DNA of 64,000 nt from Cafeteria roenbergensis (lineage: Eukaryota; Sar; Bigyra; Bicosoecida; Cafeteriaceae): contig VLTN01000028.1 in the NCBI GenBank assembly GCA_008330645.1, forward strand, positions 1 through 64,000, in the 5' to 3' direction. How positions within the stretch are numbered: the stretch's first letter is position 1; each line of letters starts with the position of its first letter. This document shows positions 12,101-24,100 of the stretch, piece by piece. The translations under genes were made by a program, and so were the position numbers. The notes beneath the pieces were generated by a model. That model did not search any database. It was not told the DNA's origin and saw nothing but the letters and a program-made list of their open reading frames with translations.

Positions 12101-15100
12101 GGGTGGGAGCGCAAATCCAGCCCGACGGCGTACGCACGGCACATGGACACGAGCGCAAGGTCAAGCATGTCATTGCCGAGAAACGGCGGACCGGGATGCA
12201 CCTTGAGCGCAGTTCGCACTTCCATCGCACCCGGACACGGTGTCGTGCGAAAGTCCCCACCTTGGGCAAGAATCGCGGCCAACAGCGAGCGCGCGGAGAG
12301 CGAAAGCGCGGCATGCACCTGCACTCCTGCATGGACCTTGCGGTCGTGGAAAGGCGCCCGCAGCTTTTGGGGCAGGCGCTGCGCGTCGTCCGCGAACAGG
12401 GCGCTGGCCAGGCTCACGACGCCAACGCAGTTGGGCAAGGGAAGACAGGGCAAGGACGACGCCCTGAGCTCCCTTTCAACTGCAGTTCGCCACTCTTCGC
12501 AATTGGCCACCGCCAAGGCGTGCTGGGCAACTTCCTGCGCCGCCGCCTTCTGCTGGGCAGCTTCGCTCTTCGCGGCAGCAGCTTCTGCGCGCTCCAGATC
12601 ACGGCGAGCAGCGGCAGCGGCAGTAGCGCGCGCGGCAGCCGCTGCAGCTTGCTCCGGCCCGGCAGCAGCTGCCCCTGGGGCCTCCTCCACTGGAGCTGCG
12701 CTTGTGGCTGGCTGGGCCAAGCCGCCATGAGGCTCGTGGGGCGCCTCAGCCGCAGCAGCAGATGCAAAGCCGTCAGCAGCACCAGGGCCAGCTGCTGCTT
12801 GGGCCTGGTTTGGTGCATGACCTTCTGCTGCACTTGCCGGAAGCTGGGCAGCTCCTGCTGTGTCGGACTCGCCATCGGCCTCTCCAGCGAAGAGACCGGT
12901 GCCGATCAGGTTCGCAAACCCACACGCGACGTCGAGGCTGGCTGCGTCCAGCGACGTGAGCCGCAGCCGGGAGGGATCATCTGGGTCGGAGCACAGCCTC
13001 AGCAGGCTGCGCACAAAGTGAGATGCTGTGAAGCGCAGCTCAACTCCCAGCAGGGCCAACGCGGCTGCGGCAGGCCCGCACGCCAGGGACGCCGCAACTC
13101 CGCGAAGAGCGGGCCTGGCGGAAGCAATGGCCTCAAAAGCGCACGCATCTGGGCCAGCAAAGCTGCCTTGCGGACGGCCGTGCTCCTCCTCGTCAGACCA
13201 GACGAACCTCGCTGCCCGAGGCAGCATCTGCCGGGCAGTCTCGAGCGCAGCCGGGTCGGCACTGGCCTGCAGCTCAGCGAGCGACTGTTTCCATTCGGCT
13301 TCCTGGCCGCGAGGCGACCCGCCGTCGTCGGCCGTGGCACGCCGGATGGCGAGACCGGGGCGCCACTCTGATCCCACCGTTCGCCCTGCCAGCTGCTTTC
13401 CAAGCAGCAGAGTGACCGCCTCCGCAGCCTTGCCCAGCGTTTGCGTCGCCACTTGCAGTGCCGACTGAGGCGCGGCTGCAGGAGCGTCCACGCCGGCGCC
13501 GCCCTCCGCCGGCAGAGATTGGGCACTCGGAGCTTGCTCCGTTCCAGCGGGCGAAACTGGGTCCGTCCCAGCACGAGCCGCAACCCGTTCAACGCCATCA
13601 TGTCCGGCCGATGCTGCGGCAGCAGCTGCTGCGACAGTCGCAGCAGCTGCTGCCGCAGCTGGCTCACTTGCCTGCTCTGCAGCAGCTCCTCCTGCGGCGG
13701 CTCCTCCTGGCGATGCAGTTGCTGATGCAGTTTCTGCTCCACTTCCACCTCGTTCGGCAGTGCTGTCCGCCATGCCTGCTCCGGAGGCCGGGACCGAGGC
13801 TGGGGACCGCGGGGACTGATGGCTGAGCGAACTTGCGCCAGCTGCGCCCGCGCGAGCACCTGCCCCTGCTGCGTCAGCGCCTGGCTGGTCCTCATCTGCG
13901 GCGCACTTTTGCCGCTCGGCTGGCCCTGTTCGCTGCGGCTCCAAGTCATCCTTGTGCAGACTCACCAGGTCGCCGTGGTGCTGGCCCAGAATGCGCAGCT
14001 GCGCGCACAGCACCTGGACAGGAACGCGCCACTCGGCCGGTTCGTCACCCTCCGTGCGCTCGGCCCACCCAAACGTTGAGCACAAGGCCGAGCCCGAGGC
14101 GAGCAGCTTCTCCGAGCTTCGCACAGTCCCAAACAGTCCACCGCACAGCGGCTCTGCAGCAGCGGGACGCGTGAGAGCGGGTGGCATGAAGACACAAGTG
14201 CCCTTTTTTGCCAGGTCGCGCGTGACTGCGCCGGGGGTCTCCTCCACGCCAGCGGCCGCTCGCGGGTCCTGTTGCACGGCTGCCTGCTCAGCCCAGGGCG
14301 AGGCCACCGAATCCGTGGCGGCGGTCAAGCGCGCCACATGGGAGAGGCAGGGCAAGCCTTCCACGGAGCCCTGGACACGGACGGGAACCCAGGGGATCCG
14401 GGAGAGCCGACGAAGGAAGCGCTGCTCGTCCAGCCCGCTGTCGCAGTCTCCCTCCGCCGCAGCCGGGGGAAGGGCCGCACACTTCGGCGCACGTGATTCA
14501 ATCAGTGCCATGAGCTCGAGGCCGGCGCGAGCAACGGCCTCGCCATCCCACGAACCGGTAGCAAGGCGGCGGCTCCGAGCCTGGCCACTCGTGGCGGGTA
14601 CAATGACCATCGTTGCCTCCTGGCTCAGTTGGAAGCGTTTCGGGCCGTGCACGGGCCCTTCGATCAATGCAATGGCCCGCCCACACGGAACCACTTGGCT
14701 TGACAGGCCAAGAGCGGCACCGGCCACAGCTTCGGCGGCTATCAGTAGAACGTCGTTGTCGAGGTTGCAGCGCAGGCCGAGCGCCCGCAGGCTCTTCATG
14801 CAGGCGTCACCGCGGAGCTCTGGGGCCGGGAACGATACCGCGAGGCTGGCGGCCTTTGCAACCTGCGGCTGCAGGTGGTCAAGCAACTCTGGTGGAGCCC
14901 AGAGCTCCAGTTCCGGTGGCTCGTCGGTGCAGTCCAGCTGCGGTGCGAGCCCACGCTCCTCGGCGCCTGCAGCTCCGACCGCGGCAGCGGGGCTGCCTGG
15001 ATCAGCACCGACGCCGGCAAATCCTGCGCCTGCAGTGACTTGGCCGTGAGGGACTAGTGGCGCACCAAGCACGAACCGCGACCGCTGGAGCTCCTCCACA

Positions 15101-18100
15101 AAGAGCCCTTCGCCGCCAGACTCATCACTGCCGCGGGCACGGGCACGGCGAGCAGGCCCCGACGACAGGGCCGCGTTGCACATGCTCAGGGGCCCTGCGA
15201 ATCCGTCGCCCTGCGCCTCCAAAGCGCGGCCGATCGCCTCACGGCCAAGCTTTTTTGCAGCAACCTGGAGCCTGGGGAGCGTTTCCAGGAGGCGATGGGC
15301 AGCAACGATCGCAGTGGTCCTACTTGTGCCGGCATCGCCAAGTCGGGGCAGGCCCTGGCAGCACCAAACCAGCGGGGCTGGCGCGGGCATCGCGCCCGTC
15401 GCAATTGCAAGGGCCGTGCTGCTGATAAAGGCATTCGGCGCCCTCGCAGCCGGGACCGTCGTGACAAGGCCACCCCAGGCAGTGTCGGCTGCGTGAAGAT
15501 TGGCGCCAGGCAAGGCCCTGGCCTCGGGCAATTCCTGCCACGGGGTCAGTCCGTCCGGAAGCGCAAGAAAGGCAGCACCGCCGGTCAAGCCACGCCCGGC
15601 CCGACCCGCACTCGCAGGGGCAGGCTCCTGTGCAAGCAGTGCTGCGGGAAGGTCGCCGTCGGGGACCAGTAACGCTGAGGCGAGCGTGGCAGCGTAGCTG
15701 GCGTCGTGGCCCGCCTCTCGCAGTGCTGTGGACGCAAGGTGCGCGCGCCCCGGAGCAAGCTGTCTGCCAGGACCCAAAGACCGCGCTGTCGCTCTGGATG
15801 GGCTGCACAAGGCCACTCGGATGGCGGCTTGCGGCGCTTGCTGCAAGTCGCTGCCTTCCTTGAGCGCGGGGCAGAGCAACGGCCACATGGCAAGGGCGCT
15901 CATCGCGCCAAGCTGCCGCCGTGTGATGGCTACGCCGCCCTCGCGCCACCGAATCTCGGCGTCCGCCTGGAACCACCCCTCCTGACGCCGCAAGTCCTGA
16001 GCCTCACTCGATCCATCGGTGGTCTCTTGCATGGAGCGAGTCCAGCCCGCAAGCATGGCCGCTCCGGCATCGTCGGCAACCGGCCGCGAAGGCCGGGAAG
16101 GGCCTTCCAAGGCCAAGTCAAACCCGGAGCGGACGAGTGAGGTCGCCGATCGCAGGTCAATCCCAGAGCACAGCGCCTCCCGCAATGCGTCTCTGCTCCA
16201 CACCGGAGACAGAAGGCTCGCGGCGAACAAGTGAGTCGCGGCTTGCGAGGGGTCAGGCGCCCGCGAGCCGCTCTCCGCGGGCTGCGCGCCGCCTGCCTGG
16301 CGCGCCGCCTCGCACACGCCTGCAGCGGACAAGGCATCCGCAAGCCCCGCGGCGGTACTGGGAAACGCTCGGGCCTGGAGCAGCTCCTGCATAGCGCGAG
16401 GCGGCCGAAACGAGGCCAGAGCTGTGGCAAGAGCCGCAGTTCCAGCGCTCACCCCAGCCGGTGGAGCGACACGGCCCGACCGAGCAGGCAAGTGGACGCG
16501 GGAGTGGTCTGCACGGCAGTACGCGTCAAAGACCGACGCGTCGATGCAGTGCGCACCGACTCGGCTGAGCAACGGCAGCAGCTGCCAGTCGGCTGCGGAG
16601 CCCCCAGGGATGACGCAGACAACGGCCGGCCCGTCGCAGTCTGTGTCGGAGGACCCCGCAACGAGTGCTGCTGCGGCGCCAACTCGCACCGGCGCCGCCT
16701 GTGGCACAGCTTCCAAGAACCGCCGCAGAGTGAATGTGCCGTCGGGGCCCTCGTCAAGCCCCACGGTTGGTAGCACCGGCCAGCGCGGCACGCCCGCAGC
16801 CGGTTTCGCCAGCGCCTCGACAATCAGCTTGCCATCTCGGGAGGACTGGGACGCGATGTAGCTCCAGAGCTGGTGGATCAGGCCCTGTGAGACAGCGCAC
16901 GTCCCAGCGGGGTGTTCGGCCCGGGAAGGCTGCCGCACGGCCGCTGCTCCTGCTGCGGCTGCGCCGGACCTTGCCTTGGTCGTCGCGCCGCAGTCAGCGG
17001 GTGCCCACTCCACGGACGCAGCATCAGCCAAGCTCGGAGGCAGCGCGATTTGCAGCAGTGCAGGCAAGAGTGCTGGTGTCACTGCCCTCACCGCAAGCTC
17101 GTTCTGCAATGCCCTGCTCTTCAGGAGTGCCGCAACCGAGTCGCCCACCCGATCAGCGTCGGCCTCCACGATGCGCCACGGCGCAAGCTCTGCCCACAGG
17201 GCACTGTGGGCCTCGTGGTCCAGAATAAAGCAAACATGCCTGTTCAGCCTAGCCTCGTCAGTCGGGTCGCACTCCACAAACGCGCCGAATCGGCCGCCTC
17301 GAAGCGGCAGCAACGGAATGCCTGCCAAGCCTGCAGGGCCAGCCCGCTCCTCGCTCGGAACGGGCTGGTCGCTTGAGTGGCTGCTCTCCTTGGTGGCAGA
17401 GGGCGCTCGAGCGTCGCCGAAAGGCAAAGAAGCGCAGTAGCTCAGCAGCTCCAGAGCCGCGTCTCGCTTTTGCACGAGCGGCAACGCCTTGCAAAGGGCA
17501 TCCCACCATTCCTCCCCAAAGTTGGAGTCGCTGGGCAGTGGCGGGCTCCTGGCTCGTAGCAATCTGCGGACCTTCGCAGGCGACACAATCCCCTTGAGCT
17601 CGAGTTTCTGAATCGCTCCGTCATGCCCGAGTAGCTCTGCGACGCAGTCGGGGACGACCGCCACCTCCTCGCGACACGCCCGCAGCGCCTGCTCGAGCAA
17701 CGGGAACCTGGCGGACACAGAGATGGGGACCATCCAGGCTGCCACGGGCTGCAGCCAGCGGCCTGGTCGAGCGCCAGCAGCCGGACCAGGGGGTCTGGCA
17801 GGCGTGCCAGTGGCGGCCGTCGTGGCAGCACGCGCGCCACACGCGGACGCAGCTGCCGCTGCGTCCGCGTCCTCCACAAACAGCACTGGCTGATCCACGC
17901 ACCACTTGAGCATCGACTGAACGACGCGCTTCCACGGGTCGGTTGGAAGCTTGCTCGGCCAGAGGCTCCAGTACGCGGGACCCGGCGGCACGCGGCTTGT
18001 TGCTTCAAGCAGCAGCCGAACCCAGCTTGGGCCCAGCACGTCTTCGAGCAGGGCCTCGTTCCACCTGGCTTTGTCGGCTCCCAGCCCGGCCAGTCCGCCA

Positions 18101-21100
18101 AGACCGCTGAAAAAGAGCGACCGGCGGTCCGAAGTGGGCTCAAAGAACGCGTTGACGTGCACCGGAAGCTCGCTCCTGACAGGAAGCGGCAGAAAAACGA
18201 AAACCTCGCCGCCCTCCTCCCCTGGCCTGAGCTTGGAGCAGCCGCCGTGAGCCGCGGTCGGCGCTGCCGAGGCCTCGGCGTCAAGGGCGCTGTCCATGTC
18301 CGTTGCAGCGCTGTCGGCGAAGCTTCCTGCTCCGGAGGTGCTTTCGGATGAAGCCCGAGCCGTGGGCGGCGAGGCGGAAAACTGCCGAGCCTCGATTGGC
18401 TTGCCGTCTCGCTCAATAGCAACTGCAACGCCTGCCAGTGGGACGAACTTGGTAAGGCGGCGTCCAGCGCTCTCGATTGCCAGCATCCGTGCACGTCCTC
18501 CGCCAATCCGGCTGTGGAGCAGGAAGCGGGTAGCTGAGCTGCGTTGAGTCCGCTTCAAGCTGGTCGTCATGGCCGCCGCCTTCGACGCAGCAGCCGTCGC
18601 CGCGGTATCTACAGTGCTGCCTGACCCTTCGCCGGGTACCCCAGCGGCGGCAGCGGCAGCGGCAGCGGCAGCGGCAGCGGCAGCGGCAAGGACCTGTGGG
18701 GTCCGTGAGTCGGTGGAGAGTTCGACGGCATCTTGAACGCTCACCGTCATTTCAAACGAATGCCGTGGGAGCAGCTTGCCAGGAGTCGACTTGAGCCGCG
18801 ATGCCAGGCTGCTCCGGCCCTGCTCATCGGCATCGTCCGCCCCGCTCACGAAATCGCGGATGCTCTGCTCCGCTGCCTTGTCGGCCGAGGAAGCTTCCGC
18901 CATATCGGTCGACACGGAGAACAAGAGCAGCGGTTCCCCGGCCCTGCCTGGTGTGCCGCTAGCCTTTGCAGCCGCTGCTGCTGCGTCTGAAGACGCCGTC
19001 CTTGTCGAGCCGGCATCGCCCAACTGCTGAGCAGGTCCAGCGACGATGTACGCCTGGATACGCTGGACGGACCGGAGGAAGAGCGGCAGGCGCTCGGCCG
19101 CAGCCCGAAGCTGCACCAGCATCTGCAGGCAGTCCTCGACGGACATGGCTTGGCCAGGGCAAATTTCGCTCTTTTTTGCCATCTCAGGCAGGCGCAGCGG
19201 CAACCGGAACAGCGTGGCGTTGTATGGCGACTCGCAGTCGCAGCCAAAGAGCCTGAAAGGCTCGAACTGGTCCGGGAATCGCTGCGCCAGCGACGAGGCT
19301 GCCCGGGGAAGGGGCTGGCGGCTGGCAGGAGCGCGCGTGTCGGCAGCGAAACGCAGCCTGGCTCCCGGCGCAGAGTGCGTCGCGGAGGGGGCAAACGCCG
19401 CGTGAGGGTCGAAGATGCACAGGGAGTTGGCAGAAAGCAGCATCGGCGTATCAGTGGCGTGATACACGGAGCTGAATCCGAGGCCGAAGCGTCCGGTTTT
19501 CTGGAGGTTGTCCAGCTTGGACCCCCGCCCGATGGCAGTGACTGCCGCAAAGTCCTCCTCGCTGAACACCGCGTCGTTCTGCATGTACAGCGCAGGGCCC
19601 TGGAGCTCGTGCATCCTCCGGCCGGGCAGCACGCTCTCTGTCGAGAACGACCCAGTGTGCAGCGCCACCCGGAACACTGATGCCCCAGCGTCGTCGGCAT
19701 TTTGCAGCGCCTCGAGCAGCATTGCAAGACCTGCAGGGTATTGGTCCAGAATTTTGGCAAGGCGCGAAGTCAAAGACTCGTGCTGGCCAAAAGCCTCAAT
19801 GTCCCCGCTGCGAAAGGCGGCGTCTTCGCCGGCAACGTCGCTGGGAGCCGCCATGGCCTCCATGCTGCCATCCGTCAGCAGCCCGCTCAGCCGTTGCGCT
19901 CCAACGCCGACGGCCACCGCCAGAGAGAGGTGAGGGTGCGCCATGAACACGCCGGGCTTCACTGCCGATCCATCTGCAGGCTCAGCGACGCCCTTCGCGC
20001 TCGCGAGCAGGGCGTGCCGGTCCTGCTTGTTCCAAGGCATGTCATCCACGCACAGGCTAGCAGCGTCGCGCAACACTCCTGCCTCGTCAGGCGCCAGCAG
20101 CGACACGTCGCAAGAGTCGAGGCTGCTGCGTTGCTCGGCCAGCCGCTGCACCATCGCAACGGCCAGCCTCAACCGAGCTGGTGACAGCGGCACGTCCGCA
20201 TGCTCCTCGTCCGCGACGACTGACCTTGCTTCCCTGCGCATTCTGTGCATTGCCAGCGCAATGTCCGCAGGGCCAAACTCCTCCCTTGCGCCAATAGCCT
20301 TGAGCAGGGCCGCGAAACCGGCCAGCTCCGCCGGAACCTGCTGCAGGAACGGCTCGGCCTGAAACTCGCACCGGAACGCGACGGCGTCGCCAGACACAAA
20401 GCTGTCACCGGTCCAGACTACCCGGCTCGGCGGAGCAAGCAAAGGCAGCACGTCGCTGACGAACCCGTCGCGGTCGTCGAGGAGGGCTCGCTGGAGCTCG
20501 GCCATCAGCCTGGGTCGGACCGTCGCTAGCGTCTGCACAAGGAGCTCCGCCGCGGCCTGGCCTGAGACCTTCGCGGCTCCCGCTGCTGGTGCATCCTCAG
20601 CCTCTGGCGAAGGTGAGCTGGGCACCGCGGCCTCGGCCTGGGCTTGGTCCAGCGCGACCCCAAACGCAGCGAGCTGTTTCGCGAGAAGGATTGCGGCCGG
20701 TGGGACTGCGGCGCCAGGACGGCATGTGGCCACGCCAGGCAAGCCGTTCACGCATCCGTCAGCGGCCGCGCCGGGGGCATCTGCTGCCCAGCCAGCCGTC
20801 GCGTGCCGCCACCCCAGCGCCCACTCCAGCGCTGGCGCTGGCTCTCCGCACGACGGGTCCAGCAGGGCGCTCGTGGCCGAGCAGAGGAGCTCGTCGCGCA
20901 TGGGTCGAAGCTGCGATGGCGCCAGGAGGCTGCCTGCAGGCTCGGCCCAGGGAAGCGCGCAGTCGCCTGGACGCCTTGCCGCCGGCAGCCACGCGCACCG
21001 CTGCACGTCTTCCAGCAGCGCAGCACCCTCCCGCCGCGCCGTTTCCAAGCTGCGCTTGATGCCTGCTGCCCGCGCGGCGGCACGTGCTCGCACGTCTGCG

Positions 21101-24100
21101 GCGGACTCCATTGCGGCACCGGAAGCGTCGGATGGAACAGCCGCAGCAGGCTTGGAAGCCGCCGGTCGCGCTCCCCAGCCAAGCCTGCTGAGGAAGCCGC
21201 TGCGGGCCGATGAGGCGGGCGCCGCGGCGGACCGAGCCGCAGCCTCGATGGTTGCCATTTCGGCGCGCCCGACGACGTCTTCGCACGCCTCCACGGCCGC
21301 AATGTGCCTCTTCACGTCCGCCTCGAAGCCCGGCATGACCGGGCCGAGCAGCGCTGGGCTGCGGTCGCTGAGCAGGGCGAAAAGGCGGCTGGCCCGCACG
21401 CGCAGCGACTCGGCGGCGGCTGGGCCTGAGTCGGGGCCCTGGCCGGCAGCCTCAACGGCGCGGATGGCCCGTCGCATGGCAACAGCGTCCAGGTCGTGGC
21501 GCAGCCCGAGCTGCCGCAGCCCTGCGATGGCCGCTGGGCCAGTAAAGCCGACTGACAGCGCGGAGGACAGCGCGGTCAATTCTGACTCGGGCAGGTTCAC
21601 GTGCTCCCAGGCGCTGGCCACGACCTGCAGCTGCTCGTCTGAGGCCAGGGCCGACTGGCCGACGAAGGACTCAGGCGGCAAGACCTCCTCCAGGCCGGGA
21701 CCAGACGGGTCGTACAGCTGGTCAGGTCGCAGGGCTGCCAGCTGGCGGGGCAAAGACTCGGCGTCCGAGCCAGCGCCGCCGCCAGTGGCTGGCACAGCGC
21801 TGGCAGGCCGCCTTGGGGGCACAAACGCGCACGCTGACAACGCGGCAGAGAGCCCTGGGGCTGCTGCCTCTGCGGAGCTGAGGCCGCAGAGGACAGGGAG
21901 CACGGCCACCTCCCGCAGCGCGGCTGGCAGGCTTGCCAGCCTGGGAACCACAAGGTCCTTGAAGAAGGATGCCGCCGGGGTGCCCTTCACCCCGCAGGCG
22001 GTGGCTAGCACTCGGATTGCAGCGCACACGGCTGGTGGCTGGTCGGGCTCCGCAGTGGGAACGACAACGAGCGGAAGCGGGCGCAGCCCGGGGACTCCCG
22101 CGGCAGCCATGCTCGGGTCGCTGGCAACGTCCATCACATTCGCGCAGACGAGGAAGGGGTGAAGCAGCGCGGCGGACCTTGCGCTCTCGGCGCTGTCGTC
22201 AACCATGAGTACCTGCGCGTCGTCTTGGGCGCCACTGCCGCGGCCAAGCGCAAGACTCAAGAAGTCCACCCCCAGAGTTGGCGGCCAGCCGCTGTCGCCG
22301 CCAGGAGAAGCAGCGCCGCCGGCTGCCGGAGCGTGCGCCAAGGCAGCTGGAAGGAGACAGGTGCGCGACTCCCACAGCGGCAGGCTGCGCAAGCAGAGGA
22401 CGAGAGTGGCGTCCAGCTCGCCCATGGCCTTGGCGGACATGCCCGTCGCCCACCAGCGAAGCAAGGCCCGCCGCTGCACACTGTCCAACTTGCTCGCAGG
22501 CCCAGCTGCGACGGAGCGCGCGAACTGCCTCTCCGCTGCGGACCCCGACCGCGCCCAAGTCGGCCCCTCGCCCTCGGTTGCGCCAGCAGTGGCAGCGGCA
22601 GAAGAATCAGAGGCCTTGTGCTCCAGAAACAGGGCCTGAGCCACGGCGACCAGGGTCGACTGCGACGAGGCTTCCATCGTGCGCCGCAACACCAGCTCCG
22701 GTAGCCTGGGCGCGCCGGACCACTCGGAAGGAGCGTCCCCGTTTCCGGCCGGGGCTTCGGCTTCGGCTTCGGCTGCAGCTGCGGATGGGGGTGTGCTTCC
22801 CTCGGCACGGGACGCTGCTTGGTCGCCAAGCGCCCCGGGCGTGAACTCCTGCGTCCTGAGGAAGCGCACGCCGAGGCGGCCGAGCGCGGCTTCCACCTGG
22901 TCCGGCATCGGCGAGCCAGGGAGCCGCACAACCGGCGGGGCCAGGCGGTGGCCGGCCGCAACCAGCTCTCCCGAAGTGGTCGGGTAAAGGGGAAGCTCGT
23001 CGGTCACAAGCCTGGCGACCTCCGGGTGGTCCAAGCAGTAAGACCAGAAGCGTCGGAGCCACCGGCTGGACACAGTCCCGCTCGCACTTGCATCGCCCGC
23101 AGCCTCGCCTTCCCCTGTCGCGGCGCTCTCCGGCCCCCGGTCGCATGGGTGCCACTCAACGCGGCGCATTCCCCGCCAAGCGCTGGGAGCTGCAGCCACG
23201 ATTGCGGAGGCTACGTCGGCGGCGGCAGCGTCGCGCACTGCCAGCACGCTCCGAGCGTCGGGCCGCCTCAGGAGCTCCGACACGGCCTCACCGAGCAACG
23301 CGCCCCGGCAGAGAAGCCCTGGAGGCAGCGCACGGCCGCGGCAAATCAGGTCGTGCTCAAGCTCTGTTGCCATCAGCACTTCGGCAGCAGCCTCCGCCCC
23401 GCCCGGCATCTCCCCGGAAAAGCACCGGTCGGCCGCCAGTGCCACCATGCGGTCAGCTCCCGCCAGCCCGCCGTCGGCGCTCCTGCACTGCTCCGCCGCC
23501 CAACGAGCAGCGGTCACGGCGCTTGCCCTGGCCGCGCCCATTCGGACAAGCTGGTCGACGACTGGCTGCAGCTCGGCAGCCAGCGTGGTGCGCAGGCGGA
23601 AGCGCGCCGCAGAGCCGTCCGCACACGGCGCGAGGCGCACGCTTGCGAGCTCGCGCATGGCCGAGAGGGCGGTCGCGGCAAGAGCGCGGTCAGCGCTGCA
23701 CCGGGCCTGCTCCGGGATGTCGGCGATTGCGAGGCCCAGGAGTGCCACCACGGCCTCGCGGTCGGCCAGCGCTGGATGGTCCGCGTCGTCCCGGAAGCGT
23801 AGGCGAACGCCGGCAGGCGAGACCTCGCCCCCGCAAGGCCCCGCCCACTCCAGCAGCCCGGCAGCGGCATCGTCCGGCACGACGACCACCTGGGCGCCGT
23901 CGGCCTGCATGGCTGCGATGGCCCGGCCGTGGGCGGCAAGCACGCTGTCGCGGCACAGCCACGCCCGGGCGGGGGACACCCACCTCGGGGTCGTCGCTGA
24001 AGGCGCTGTCGAGCCGGTGGCCCCCGCTTCGGCCAGCACAGGCAGGCACTGCTCTGCTCGCAGCGACCGCAGGGTCGCCTGCGCGAGGGTGCCCCACGTC